The notes under the pieces are model-generated. The model was not told the origin of the DNA. It worked only from the letters and a program-made list of their open reading frames with translations, and searched no databases. Below, in pieces: positions 1 through 8,245 of a stretch of 44,215 nucleotides of DNA. A program made the position numbers and the translations under genes. How positions within the stretch are numbered: the stretch's first letter is position 1; every line of letters starts with the position of its first letter. The stretch spans positions 1 through 44,215 of the forward strand of contig JAIXXN010000009.1 in NCBI GenBank assembly GCA_027490725.1, written 5' to 3'. Source of the DNA: Oxalobacteraceae bacterium. Its GTDB lineage: Bacteria; Pseudomonadota; Gammaproteobacteria; Burkholderiales; Burkholderiaceae_D.

Positions 1-476
1 AAGAAGCCGTACGTCGCTTCAAGAAAGGTGACGAACTGGAAGCCATCGTTCTGGCCATCGACGTTGAGCGTGAGCGCGTTTCCCTGGGCGTTAAGCAACT
101 GGAAGGCGACCCATTCAACAACTTCGCAGCCATGAACGACAAAGGTTCGCTGGTTAACGGTACCGTTAAATCGGTTGAGCCAAAAGGCGCCGTGATCCAA
201 CTGTCCGAAGAAGTTGAAGGCTACCTGCGTGCTTCCGAAATCTCCCGCGACCGCGTGGAAGATGCTGGTACCCACCTGAAAGTTGGCGACGCTGTTGAAG
301 CGCTGGTCATCAATATCGATCGCAAAGCTCGCAGCATCCAGCTGTCGATCAAAGCGAAAGATAGCGCTGAAACCGCTGAAGCAATGCAGAAAATGGCTGC
401 GACCGACAACAATGCAGCTTCGGGCACTACCAGCCTGGGCGCACTGTTGAAAGCTAAGTTCGATAACAAGAACTAA
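1..476 (+). CDS. rpsA: 30S ribosomal protein S1, C-terminal part (5' end outside window)
   Basis: Open from the left edge in the frame beginning at base 3 to the TAA at 474-476. The roughly 157 visible residues contain S1/OB-fold repeats, with the typical segments [20 protein letters not shown] and GYLRASEIS followed by [13 protein letters not shown]. The tail is short and polar (ends [10 protein letters not shown]), as in proteobacterial S1. S1 binds mRNA and helps the 30S subunit engage leaders with weak Shine-Dalgarno sequences, which several genes in this window have. The ATG at 132 is internal and is not the start. The next gene, ihfB, begins 10 nt downstream; the rpsA-ihfB pair is a classical proteobacterial arrangement, which supports both identifications. 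Confidence 0.97.
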   Translation, partial: EAVRRFKKGDELEAIVLAIDVERERVSLGVKQLEGDPFNNFAAMNDKGSLVNGTVKSVEPKGAVIQLSEEVEGYLRASEISRDRVEDAGTHLKVGDAVEALVINIDRKARSIQLSIKAKDSAETAEAMQKMAATDNNAASGTTSLGALLKAKFDNKN

Positions 477-486
477 GATCTAGTCG

Positions 487-792
487 ATGACCAAGTCCGA
501 GTTGATCAACCGCCTGGCTGAGCGTTACTCTCAGCTGGTGGCGAAAGATGCGGAATATGCGGTCAAGACCATTCTTGATGCAATGACCAACGCCCTGGCG
601 ACTGGTCAGCGCATCGAGATCCGTGGTTTTGGCAGCTTTGCCCTCAACAGCCGGCCACCGCGTATCGGCCGCAACCCGAAGTCGGGTGACAAAGTGATGG
701 TGCCTGAGAAACGGGTGCCGCACTTCAAACCTGGCAAACAGTTGCGCGAGCGGGTGGATGCAATGGTCGGGCAACCGATCATCGAGGACTGA
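487..792 (+). CDS. ihfB: Integration host factor subunit beta
   Basis: 101 residues, the usual length for IhfB, beginning with the characteristic [15 protein letters not shown] family features: GFGSF at 47-51 and the DNA-intercalating beta-arm with RNPKSG at 62-67 (conserved Pro64). IHF is an alpha/beta heterodimer that bends DNA at WATCAANNNNTTR sites and acts in replication initiation, recombination and transcription. It lies 10 nt after rpsA, the conserved location. The upstream SD is poor, so translation may be coupled to rpsA or helped by S1. This matters for the window because the array near 35.3-36.0 kb contains repeated IHF-consensus-like sites. The alpha subunit gene is not in the window. 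Confidence 0.97.
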   Translation: MTKSELINRLAERYSQLVAKDAEYAVKTILDAMTNALATGQRIEIRGFGSFALNSRPPRIGRNPKSGDKVMVPEKRVPHFKPGKQLRERVDAMVGQPIIED

Positions 793-813
793 GCGTCTGA
801 TGGCTTAGAATAG

Positions 814-844
814 AAAAGCGGCGTCTGCGGATGCCGCTTTTTTT
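814..844 (+). terminator. Rho-independent terminator after ihfB
   Basis: A 9-bp stem (814-822 paired with 833-841, AAAAGCGGC/GCCGCTTTT) with a 10-nt loop is followed by a continued T run to 844. It closes the rpsA-ihfB transcript ahead of lapA. Confidence 0.9.
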
Positions 845-951
845 ATGCCTGTGGCGGGCTCGCCATAGGGGATTTTTGTCGTAAATTTTTGCGGTATGCG
901 GTTTCTAGTGCATACTTGCGCTCTTGGAATTGATGAACAGGAAGCAGGCTG

Positions 952-1254
952 ATGAAATTTATATCCACCCTGATTGGATGCGTTCTTTTTGTCTTGTTCT
1001 TCGGCTTTGCCCTGAAGAATACGCAGGAGGTCGATCTGCACCTTTTCCTGCACTATGATCTGCACGGCCCGCTGGTGCTGATGCTGCTGGGTTTCTTCGT
1101 CGCTGGCGCCTTCCTTGGCGTACTGGCGCTCACGCCGACGGTGTTCCGTCACCGCCGTGAAACCAATAAACACAAAACCACCATCACGACGCTGCAAAGC
1201 TCGGCGCTGCAGGCTCAGGCCCAGCCGCAGCCGGATAGCGTCAAACCACAATAA
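952..1254 (+). CDS. lapA: LapA-domain (DUF1049) inner-membrane protein
   Basis: 100 residues. There are two hydrophobic helices, about residues 3-21 (starting FISTLIGCVLFVLFFGF) and 40-62, separated by a short acidic/polar loop containing NTQEVDLHLF, the hallmark of the LapA/DUF1049 family. The C-terminus is charged then Gln/Pro-rich (QAQAQPQP). LapA works with LapB at the inner membrane to control LPS synthesis by tuning FtsH degradation of LpxC; that role is known from E. coli. An AGGAAG element lies upstream of the ATG. lapB follows after 15 nt, the expected pairing. The short helix-loop-helix topology and the neighbour together make the call secure; the functional detail is transferred. 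Confidence 0.9.
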   Translation: MKFISTLIGCVLFVLFFGFALKNTQEVDLHLFLHYDLHGPLVLMLLGFFVAGAFLGVLALTPTVFRHRRETNKHKTTITTLQSSALQAQAQPQPDSVKPQ

Positions 1255-1269
1255 ATACTTCAAAAAAGC

Positions 1270-2445
1270 ATGGAATTCGAACTCTGGTGGTTACTGGGCA
1301 TCCCCGTCTTCTTCGGACTGGGCTGGGTTGCGGCACGCGTCGACATACGCCAACTGGTCTCGGAATCGCGCTCGCTGCCGCGTGGCTATTTCAAAGGCCT
1401 GAACTTCCTGCTCAACGAGCAGCCGGACAAGGCTATCGATGCGTTTATCGAGATCGTGCGCATGGATCCGGAATCGGCCGATATGCACTTCGCGCTGGGC
1501 AATCTGTTTCGTCGCCGTGGCGAGACCGAGCGCGCCATCCGCGTGCACCAGAACCTGTTGTCGCGTCCCGATCTGCCGCAGGAACAGAAGGAACATGCGC
1601 AGTACGAACTGGGCATGGATTATCTGAAGGCCGGTCTGCTCGATCGCGCCGAAGAAACCTTTAACGCCATGCTGCACGGCCAGTACGCCGTGCAGGCGCG
1701 TCGCGCGCTGCTGGAGATCTTCCAGCGCGAAAAAGAATGGCAGCGTGCCATCGAAGCGGCGCTGGCCCTGCAGGACGCGGGTGCCGGTTCGCGCCAGAAG
1801 GAAATCGCCCAGTTCTATTGCGAGCTGGCGCAGGATGCGCTGGTGCATCTGCACCCGCAGGACGCGCTGCAGCTGCTGGAACAATCGCTGCAGGCCGATC
1901 GCGGTAATGTGCGCGCCACCATGCTGATTGGTGATGCCCAACTGGCCCAGGGCGATGTCGAAGCTGCACTGCTGACCTGGCGCCGCGTCGAACAACTGAG
2001 CGTGCCGCACACGGCGCTGGTGGCGCAACGCATGATGGATGCCTACCGCAAGGTGGGACGCCAGCAGGAAGGTGTGAATCTGCTCAAATCGTATCTGGAA
2101 CAGGCTTCTTCGATCGATCTGATCGAAGTGGTCTACAAGGCGGTGCTGGAACTGGATGGCGTGGATGCTGCCAAACAGCTGGTCAGCAATGAGCTGCGCC
2201 GCACCCCGACCCTGCTGGGCCTCGACAAATTGCTGGAAGCGCGTCTGATGGATGCGCCGGTAACATTGGTGGCCGAGCTGTCGATGGTCAAGAATCTGGT
2301 GCACGGTTATACCCAGAAGCTGGCACGCTATCAGTGCAGCCACTGCGGTTTTAAAGCCCGTCAGTTCTACTGGCAGTGCCCGGGATGCAGCCGCTGGGAG
2401 ACTTACCCGCCGCGCCGCACCGAAGAACTCAATGTAATGAATTAA
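1270..2445 (+). CDS. lapB: Lipopolysaccharide assembly protein B (TPR protein with rubredoxin-like metal site)
   Basis: 391 residues, the usual LapB/YciM length. An N-terminal membrane anchor (about residues 3-19, starting EFELWWLLGIPVFFGLGW) is followed by tandem TPR helices (for example KAIDAFIEIVRMDPESADMH) through about residue 330. A C-terminal rubredoxin-like zinc/iron knuckle has Cys356-x2-Cys359 and Cys370-x2-Cys373. In E. coli LapB is essential: it recruits LpxC to FtsH and links LPS synthesis to transport. It forms an operon with lapA (15-nt gap) and is followed after 12 nt by ugd, an envelope polysaccharide gene. The ATG at 1270 has only a purine-rich leader rather than a strong SD, suggesting coupling to lapA. 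Confidence 0.95.
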   Translation: MEFELWWLLGIPVFFGLGWVAARVDIRQLVSESRSLPRGYFKGLNFLLNEQPDKAIDAFIEIVRMDPESADMHFALGNLFRRRGETERAIRVHQNLLSRPDLPQEQKEHAQYELGMDYLKAGLLDRAEETFNAMLHGQYAVQARRALLEIFQREKEWQRAIEAALALQDAGAGSRQKEIAQFYCELAQDALVHLHPQDALQLLEQSLQADRGNVRATMLIGDAQLAQGDVEAALLTWRRVEQLSVPHTALVAQRMMDAYRKVGRQQEGVNLLKSYLEQASSIDLIEVVYKAVLELDGVDAAKQLVSNELRRTPTLLGLDKLLEARLMDAPVTLVAELSMVKNLVHGYTQKLARYQCSHCGFKARQFYWQCPGCSRWETYPPRRTEELNVMN

Positions 2446-2457
2446 GAAGAGTACCCC

Positions 2458-3825
2458 ATGAAAATTACCATTATCGGCACAGGCTACGTAGGTCTGGTGA
2501 CTGGCGCCTGTCTGGCGGAACTGGGCAATGACGTGTTCTGCCTCGATGTCGATCAGAAGAAAATCGATCTGCTCAATAACGGCGGGATTCCGATCCACGA
2601 GCCGGGGCTGGAAGAAGTCGTGGCGCGCAACCGCGCTGCAGGCCGTCTGCAGTTCTCGACCGACGTTGCCGCTTCGGTGGCGCACGGCACGCTACAGTTC
2701 ATCGCCGTCGGTACGCCGCCCGATGAAGATGGTTCGGCCGATCTGCAATACGTGCTGGCTGCGGCGCGCAATATCGGCGCGCACATGACGGAATTCAAAG
2801 TCATCGTCGACAAGTCCACTGTGCCGGTCGGTACTGCCGATCGCGTCAAGGCAGCGGTGCAGGCGGAACTCGATGCCCGTGGCGTCGATGCGAAATTCTC
2901 GGTGGCCTCGAATCCCGAGTTCCTCAAAGAGGGCGCGGCGGTGGAAGACTTCATGCGTCCTGACCGCATCGTGATCGGTTGCGACAGCACGCCGGAAGGC
3001 CAGAAAGCCCATGGCCTGATGAAGAAGCTGTACACGCCGTTCAACCGCAATCACGAACGCACCTTCTGGATGGATGTGCGCTCGGCCGAATTTACCAAGT
3101 ACGCCGCCAACGCCATGCTGGCTACCCGGATCTCGTTCATGAACGAGCTGGCCAATCTGGCCGATCAGGTGGGGGTGGACATTGAAGCGGTGCGTCACGG
3201 GATTGGTTCCGATCCGCGTATTGGTCATAGCTTCCTGTACGCCGGTGCCGGTTACGGCGGTTCCTGCTTCCCGAAAGACGTACAGGCACTGGAGCGTACG
3301 GCCCGCCAGTACGATCAGGATCTGCTGATTCTGCGCGCGGTGGAAGCCGTCAACGACAAGCAGAAGCTGGTGCTGGGTCAGAAAGTGGTGAAGCGTTTCG
3401 GCGCCGATCTGCAAGGTAAGCACTTTGCTATCTGGGGTCTGGCCTTCAAACCGAACACCGACGATATGCGCGAAGCGCCGGCCCGTGTGCTGATCCGCCA
3501 GCTGATCGATGCCGGTGCGACGGTGGCGGTGTACGATCCGGTCGCGATGCCGGAAGCCAAGCGTGTGCTGCAGCTGGATCTGAGTGCCGACGAACTGGCG
3601 CGCGTGCGTTTCGCCAGCAGCCCGATGGATACGCTGAGCGACGCCGAAGCACTGGTCATCGTCACCGAGTGGAAGGCCTTCCGTAGCCCGGACTTCGACC
3701 GCATCAAGGCGGCGCTCAAGCAGGCGGTGATTTTCGATGGCCGCAATCTGTTCGAGCCGGAAGTGATGGCCGAAGCAGGCTTCGAATACCACGGCATTGG
3801 CCGTTCGATTCTGACCCGCGCTTAA
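2458..3825 (+). CDS. ugd: UDP-glucose 6-dehydrogenase
   Basis: 455 residues. An N-terminal Rossmann NAD site has GTGYVG at 7-12. The UDPGDH signature [12 protein letters not shown] carries the catalytic Cys270, and Lys214 (in [12 protein letters not shown]) is the other conserved active-site residue. The enzyme performs two-step NAD-dependent oxidation of UDP-glucose to UDP-glucuronate, a precursor for exopolysaccharide and for aminoarabinose or uronate decoration of LPS. It sits between lapB (12-nt gap) and rfaE1 (10-nt gap), so co-transcription of envelope genes is likely. The GAGTACC element before the ATG is a modest SD. Nothing is truncated or unusual. A GDP-mannose dehydrogenase is the nearest alternative, but the overall sequence is of the Ugd class. 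Confidence 0.95.
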   Translation: MKITIIGTGYVGLVTGACLAELGNDVFCLDVDQKKIDLLNNGGIPIHEPGLEEVVARNRAAGRLQFSTDVAASVAHGTLQFIAVGTPPDEDGSADLQYVLAAARNIGAHMTEFKVIVDKSTVPVGTADRVKAAVQAELDARGVDAKFSVASNPEFLKEGAAVEDFMRPDRIVIGCDSTPEGQKAHGLMKKLYTPFNRNHERTFWMDVRSAEFTKYAANAMLATRISFMNELANLADQVGVDIEAVRHGIGSDPRIGHSFLYAGAGYGGSCFPKDVQALERTARQYDQDLLILRAVEAVNDKQKLVLGQKVVKRFGADLQGKHFAIWGLAFKPNTDDMREAPARVLIRQLIDAGATVAVYDPVAMPEAKRVLQLDLSADELARVRFASSPMDTLSDAEALVIVTEWKAFRSPDFDRIKAALKQAVIFDGRNLFEPEVMAEAGFEYHGIGRSILTRA

Positions 3826-3835
3826 CGAGGTAGCT

Positions 3836-4801
3836 GTGACGACGAATCTAGCTTTGACGCAGACTGCAGGATCGACAGCGGCACCGGCGCTCGATCAGGT
3901 ACGCATCCTGGTGGTGGGTGACGTGATGCTGGACCGTTACTGGTTCGGTGATGTCAGCCGTATTTCGCCGGAGGCACCGGTGCCAATCGTGCGCATCGAG
4001 AAGCGCGAAGCGCGTCTCGGCGGCGCGGCCAACGTGGCGCGCAATGCCGCCGCGCTGGGCGCCCATGCGGGCTTGCTGGGTGTGGTGGGGGCCGACGAAG
4101 CTGGCGAAGAAGTCGCGCAGTTGCTGGCAAGCGGCGGCATTCACAGCTATCTGAAACGCGACGACGCCATCTCCACCATCATCAAGCTGCGCGTGATCGG
4201 GCGACAGCAGCAGATGCTGCGCATCGACTTCGAAGAAGCGCCCACCGACACGGTGTTGCGCGATAAGCTGATGCAGTTCAAGGCGCTGCTGGCTGATTAC
4301 GATGTGATCGTGCTGTCCGACTACGCCAAGGGCAGTCTGGTCAACGTGGCCGATATGGTCGCCTCGGCGCGTGCCGCTGGCAAAGTGGTGATGGTCGATC
4401 CGAAAGGCGATGACTTTACCCGCTACGCCGGTGCTACCGTGCTGACGCCGAACAAATCGGAAATGCGCCGCATCGTCGGCAACTGGCATAGCGAAGAAGA
4501 GCTGACGGCCAAGGCGCAGAAAATGCGCAGCGACCTGAAACTCGATGCGCTGCTGCTGACCCGTTCGGAAGAGGGCATGACGCTGTACACCGATGGTGCG
4601 CAGTTCCACATGCCGGCGCAGGCGCGCGAAGTCTTCGACGTGTCCGGCGCGGGCGATACCGTGATCGCCACCATGGCGGCCATGCTCGGTGCCGGCGCTA
4701 GCTGGCAGGACGCGGTGCAGACGGCCAACCGTGCCGGTGGCATTGTGGTGGGTAAACTCGGTACCGCGACCGTCACCCGCGAAGAACTGTTTTCAGCTTA
4801 G
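3836..4801 (+). CDS. rfaE1: D-glycero-beta-D-manno-heptose-7-phosphate kinase (HldE kinase domain only)
   Basis: 321 residues with a GTG start at 3836 preceded by GAGG at 3827-3830. PfkB/ribokinase fold: DVMLDRYWFGDVSRISPEAP near the N-terminus, the substrate-binding LGGAANVARNAAALG, VLTPNKSE, and the anion-hole/catalytic GAGD in FDVSGAGDTVIA. It phosphorylates heptose 7-phosphate at C1 in ADP-heptose synthesis for LPS inner core. E. coli HldE (about 477 aa) is a kinase-adenylyltransferase fusion; this protein ends after the kinase, so a separate rfaE2/hldC must exist elsewhere, which is common in betaproteobacteria. The epimerase gene hldD/rfaD, often the next gene in relatives, is absent here. 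Confidence 0.93.
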   Translation: MTTNLALTQTAGSTAAPALDQVRILVVGDVMLDRYWFGDVSRISPEAPVPIVRIEKREARLGGAANVARNAAALGAHAGLLGVVGADEAGEEVAQLLASGGIHSYLKRDDAISTIIKLRVIGRQQQMLRIDFEEAPTDTVLRDKLMQFKALLADYDVIVLSDYAKGSLVNVADMVASARAAGKVVMVDPKGDDFTRYAGATVLTPNKSEMRRIVGNWHSEEELTAKAQKMRSDLKLDALLLTRSEEGMTLYTDGAQFHMPAQAREVFDVSGAGDTVIATMAAMLGAGASWQDAVQTANRAGGIVVGKLGTATVTREELFSA

Positions 4802-4960
4802 CTGCTCCTTAGCTGCAGCCTCACTGCAGCTTTACTGTAGCTTGTTCTCCATTTGATCTGCATCACAGGAAGGGCCGCCTGACCGTCAACCACGGCGGCG
4901 GCCTGCCGTTATGTGGATTCAAGGTGCGACCCTCGCCCTTGCTACCTAATGGAGACAGAC

Positions 4961-5320
4961 ATGATCCGGAAACTGATACTGGCAGTTGCTACGCTGATGG
5001 CAGGCATGAGCTTTGCGTTTGCGCAGGTGGACGTCAACAAGGCCGACGCGGCGGCGCTCGATGCGGTGAAGGGCATCGGCCCGGCGAAAACCAGGGCGAT
5101 ACTGGAAGAGCGCAAAAAAGGCGAGTTCAAGGACTGGGCCGATCTGGAGCAGCGCGTGAAAGGCATCGGTGGCAAGAATGCCGAGAAGCTGTCGGCTGCC
5201 GGGTTGGTGGTGAACGGCAAGGCGATGGAAGGTGCACCGGCTCACGCCGCGCCAGCCGGCAAAACCGCCAAGCCAGCCAAGATGGAGAAAACCAGCGCAC
5301 CGGCTGCCAGCGGTAAATAA
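4961..5320 (+). CDS. Exported ComEA-like helix-hairpin-helix protein
   Basis: 119 residues from the ATG at 4961, chosen because GGAGA (4951-4955) lies 5 nt upstream and because it yields a clean signal peptide (KLILAVATLMAGMSFAFAQ, cleavage near residue 21). The mature part opens with VDVNKADAAALDAVKGIGPA and contains two helix-hairpin-helix GIG turns (VKGIGPAKT, VKGIGGKNA), as in ComEA/YbaV DNA-binding proteins. The tail (about 35 residues) is low-complexity Ala/Pro/Lys. ComEA binds incoming DNA in the periplasm during transformation; whether this small relative takes part in uptake here is inference. It stands alone between rfaE1 and a terminator, with a 159-nt leader containing repeated CTGCAGC motifs. 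Confidence 0.85.
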   Translation: MIRKLILAVATLMAGMSFAFAQVDVNKADAAALDAVKGIGPAKTRAILEERKKGEFKDWADLEQRVKGIGGKNAEKLSAAGLVVNGKAMEGAPAHAAPAGKTAKPAKMEKTSAPAASGK

Positions 5321-5348
5321 GCTGCAGTCGCCACTTGCCTGATGATTG

Positions 5349-5374
5349 CCCGCAGCGCAAAGCTGCGGGTTTTT
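5349..5374 (+). terminator. Rho-independent terminator after the ComEA-like gene
   Basis: An 8-bp GC-rich stem (CCCGCAGC 5349-5356 / GCTGCGGG 5362-5369) with a 5-nt loop is followed by five T residues and GTTT. It separates the ComEA-like gene from the M28 peptidase gene. Confidence 0.9.
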
Positions 5375-5452
5375 GTTTGAGAATTGTTTCAGGGTGTTTT
5401 AGGGGACACGGGACGTGAGAAGATAGTGCGATCTTTCTTACGGAGAACGTCG

Positions 5453-6880
5453 ATGCACCTGAAATCGCTCACCCTGCGCATGGCCGTACTGGCCGCAGTC
5501 AGTACTTTTGCCACGCAGAATGCCGTCGCTGCCAGCACCACCACCGCCGCGACCGCCACTGCCCGTAGTACGTCTGTCAGCGGCCCCGATACCACCCGTC
5601 ATCAGGCCAGCATCGACCAGATCGTCAAACAGATTTCACCGGCCCGCATCGAGGCCACCATCCGCAAGCTAGTCGGCTTCCGCACCCGTCACACCATGTC
5701 CGACACCGTTTCCGAGACGGAAGGCATCGGCGCCGCGCGGCGCTGGATCAAGGCTGAACTGGAACGCTGCGGTGCGGCAGCAGGCGGGCGTTTGCAGGTG
5801 GCTTTCGATAGCCATATCGCACCGGTTTCGGCGCGCATCAGCCGCCCTACGGAAATCGTCAACGTGGTGGCCACGCTGCCCGGCACGCAGGATGCGTCGC
5901 GCGAGCGCATGTACGTGGTGAGTGGCCACTACGATTCCCGCAATACGGACATCATGGATGCCGAGGGCGATGCGCCCGGCGCTAACGACGACGCTTCCGG
6001 CACGGCGGCCGTGATGGAAATGGCCTGTGTGATGGCGAAGTACCAGTTCGACGCCACGCTGGTGTTCATGACGGTGGCGGCCGAGGAGCAGGGCTTGCTG
6101 GGCGCTGCGCACTGGGCGGAACAGGCCAGGCAGAATAAGCTCAACATCGCCGGCATGATCACCAACGATATTATCGGCAGCTCGCGCGATGAACACGGCA
6201 AGGTCGATAGGCAGCAGGTGCGCCTGTTTGCCGAAGGTTTGCCGGTACAGAAAGAAAACAGCGAGACGGTGCGCACCCTGATTCAGACCGGTGGCGAGAA
6301 CGATTCGCTGTCGCGCCAGCTGGCGCGTGCCGTGAAGGAGTCGGGCGAGCGCTATGTGCGTGGCTTCAAGGTCAACGTGATCCAGCGGCGTGACCGCTAT
6401 CTGCGCGGTGGCGATCACATGCCCTTCCTCGAGCGCGGCTATGCGGCGCTGCGCTTCACCGAACCGGCGGAAGACTTTAATCACCAGCACCAGAACATCC
6501 GCACCGAGAACGGCGTGCTGATTGGCGATCTGCCGCAGTACAACGATTATGCCTACATTGCGCAGGTGACGCGCGTGAATGCCGCAGCACTGGCCACGCT
6601 GTCGCTGGCTCCGGCATCGCCGGCACGTGTGCAGGTCCGCACCAGCAAGCTGCAGAACGATACGGAGCTGGTCTGGCAGGCCAACCTCGAGCCGGATCTG
6701 GCGGGCTACCGGGTGGTCTGGCGCGAGACGGGGGCGGCCGACTGGCAGGGCAGCCGTTTCGTCGGCAAGGCCACCGAAGCGACGCTGCCGCTGTCCAAGG
6801 ACAATTACTACTTCGGCGTACAGGCGGTGGATAAGGACGGCAACCTCAGTCCGGCCACCTATCCGGTACCGCTGCGGTGA
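5453..6880 (+). CDS. Secreted M28-family zinc peptidase with C-terminal fibronectin-III-like domain
   Basis: 475 residues from the ATG at 5453, preceded by GGAGA (5442-5446). A signal peptide covers roughly residues 1-27 (ends NAVAAS). The peptidase core has the M28 di-zinc signatures: GHYDSRN, GANDDASGTAAVMEMA, the Glu pair in AAEEQGLLGA, the Asp in ITNDIIGSSR and the late His in GGDHMPFLERGY. Residues from about 380 on (starting ARVQVRTSKLQNDTELVW) look like a fibronectin type III fold, a common accessory module in secreted aminopeptidases. Probable role: extracellular or periplasmic removal of N-terminal amino acids. It lies 12 nt upstream of the MBL-fold gene and is probably co-transcribed with it. 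Exact substrate cannot be told from sequence. Confidence 0.9.
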   Translation: MHLKSLTLRMAVLAAVSTFATQNAVAASTTTAATATARSTSVSGPDTTRHQASIDQIVKQISPARIEATIRKLVGFRTRHTMSDTVSETEGIGAARRWIKAELERCGAAAGGRLQVAFDSHIAPVSARISRPTEIVNVVATLPGTQDASRERMYVVSGHYDSRNTDIMDAEGDAPGANDDASGTAAVMEMACVMAKYQFDATLVFMTVAAEEQGLLGAAHWAEQARQNKLNIAGMITNDIIGSSRDEHGKVDRQQVRLFAEGLPVQKENSETVRTLIQTGGENDSLSRQLARAVKESGERYVRGFKVNVIQRRDRYLRGGDHMPFLERGYAALRFTEPAEDFNHQHQNIRTENGVLIGDLPQYNDYAYIAQVTRVNAAALATLSLAPASPARVQVRTSKLQNDTELVWQANLEPDLAGYRVVWRETGAADWQGSRFVGKATEATLPLSKDNYYFGVQAVDKDGNLSPATYPVPLR

Positions 6881-6892
6881 TACCATAGCGGG

Positions 6893-8245
6893 ATGACGCT
6901 CAAGATCTCCCGCATACTGCATGCCGGCTACGTGTTTGAATGCGCGGGCCGGCGCATCGTTTTCGATCCCATTTTCGAAAATCCTTTTAGCCGTAACTGC
7001 CACGCCTTTCCAGCGGTGCGCTTCGATCTGGAACAGATCCGCGCGCTGCCGGTGGATGCGGTGTTCATCTCGCACTTCCATGACGATCATTGCTCGTTCG
7101 AGAGTCTCGATCTGCTGGACCGTGCCACGCCGATCTATCTTTACTGCCATTTCGAAGAACTGTTTGCGCTGATCCGCGAACTCGGGTTCAGTGATGTGCG
7201 CTCGCTCAAAGTCGACCAGGCGGTGCAACTGGGCCCGTTCGAGATCATCCCGCGCCGCGCGCTCGATGCCGATGTCGACTCGATGTTCCAGCTGCGTGCT
7301 GCCGGCCTGAATGTGCTGAACGTGGTCGATGCGTGGATGGATCCGGAAACGCTGGAGCAGCTGAAAGCCTATGCGCCGTGGGATATGGTGCTATGGCCAT
7401 TCCAGACTATGCGCGAGGTGGATGTGATTGCGCCGTCGCGCGCCAGTAGCGCGCCGGCACTATCGTCGCAACTGCCGCAACTGCCGCAACTGCCGCAACT
7501 GCCGGAAGAATGGCCGCAGCAGTTGCAGGCGCTGGCGCCGCGTTACGTGGTGCCGAGTTCCTGCCAGTTCGTGCAGGAGCCATGGTCGTGGTACAACCAT
7601 GCGATGTTCCCGGTTACCTATCGCCAGTTTGCTGCGGCGCTGGGCGAGTGGCTGCCGCAGACGCAGGTGGTGCGCATGAACCCCTCGGTCAGTTTCACGT
7701 TCAGTGAGCAGGGACTGGTCGCTGCCGAACCCTTGTCGTGGGTGATACCGGTGGGCGAGCAGGACGTCGATTTCGATTACCGTCCCGGCCTGACGCCGCC
7801 GCCGACGGCGCAGATTGCCCAGCATTTCGCTGCGCTGACGCCTGAGCAGAGCGCGCTGGCACGAGAGTTCTGTCGTACAGGACTGCTGGAAAAATATCGC
7901 GAGATGGAGCTGCCGGAAGAGAGCTATTTCGCTGCGCCCTGCGGCTGGCAGCTGCGCGTATATGATCACACGGGCAGGGCAGAGCAGTTCCGCTACCGCA
8001 TCCATGCCGACCAGATCGAGCGCGACGACAGCATCGCGACGCCGTTATGGCAGACCGAAATCCCGCTGGCCAAGCTGTACGCCGGACTGGCGCTGGGCGA
8101 GTCGCTGACCTCGATGTATGTGCGTATTAGCGGCGCACCGGCGGACGCCGACATCGTCGACGATCCGCTGATCCGCTGTCTGTTCAATGACGCGTTTGCA
8201 GCCTATCAGGCAGCGCAGCTGAAGCGCCTGCAGGCAGTCCGCTAG
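6893..8245 (+). CDS. Metallo-beta-lactamase-fold hydrolase (UlaG-like) with long C-terminal region
   Basis: 450 residues. The N-terminal 200 residues carry an MBL fold: ISRILHAGYVFECAGRRIVF, then the metal motif HFHDDH in FISHFHDDHCSFESLDLLD, and VVDAWMD further on. Such proteins hydrolyse phosphoesters, lactones or similar; the substrate here is unknown. The C-terminal half (from about residue 230) is not one I recognise. A short low-complexity linker (QLPQLPQLPQLP, about residues 193-204) sits between them and is encoded by a 9-bp DNA repeat. It follows the M28 peptidase by 12 nt. Its stop overlaps the convergent oxidoreductase stop by 4 nt at 8242-8245. Family-level confidence is good; function is open. 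Confidence 0.8.
   Translation: MTLKISRILHAGYVFECAGRRIVFDPIFENPFSRNCHAFPAVRFDLEQIRALPVDAVFISHFHDDHCSFESLDLLDRATPIYLYCHFEELFALIRELGFSDVRSLKVDQAVQLGPFEIIPRRALDADVDSMFQLRAAGLNVLNVVDAWMDPETLEQLKAYAPWDMVLWPFQTMREVDVIAPSRASSAPALSSQLPQLPQLPQLPEEWPQQLQALAPRYVVPSSCQFVQEPWSWYNHAMFPVTYRQFAAALGEWLPQTQVVRMNPSVSFTFSEQGLVAAEPLSWVIPVGEQDVDFDYRPGLTPPPTAQIAQHFAALTPEQSALAREFCRTGLLEKYREMELPEESYFAAPCGWQLRVYDHTGRAEQFRYRIHADQIERDDSIATPLWQTEIPLAKLYAGLALGESLTSMYVRISGAPADADIVDDPLIRCLFNDAFAAYQAAQLKRLQAVR
7469..7504 (+). repeat. Four tandem 9-bp copies inside the MBL-fold gene
   Basis: CAACTGCCG is repeated four times without interruption, encoding Gln-Leu-Pro repeats. Because the unit is a multiple of three, copy-number change by slippage would keep the frame and only vary linker length. 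Confidence 0.95.

Noticed and set aside
5669..7228. 519-codon minus-strand frame opposite the M28 and MBL genes
   Set aside because: It spans two well-supported plus-strand genes and their intergenic gap and has no recognisable domain.
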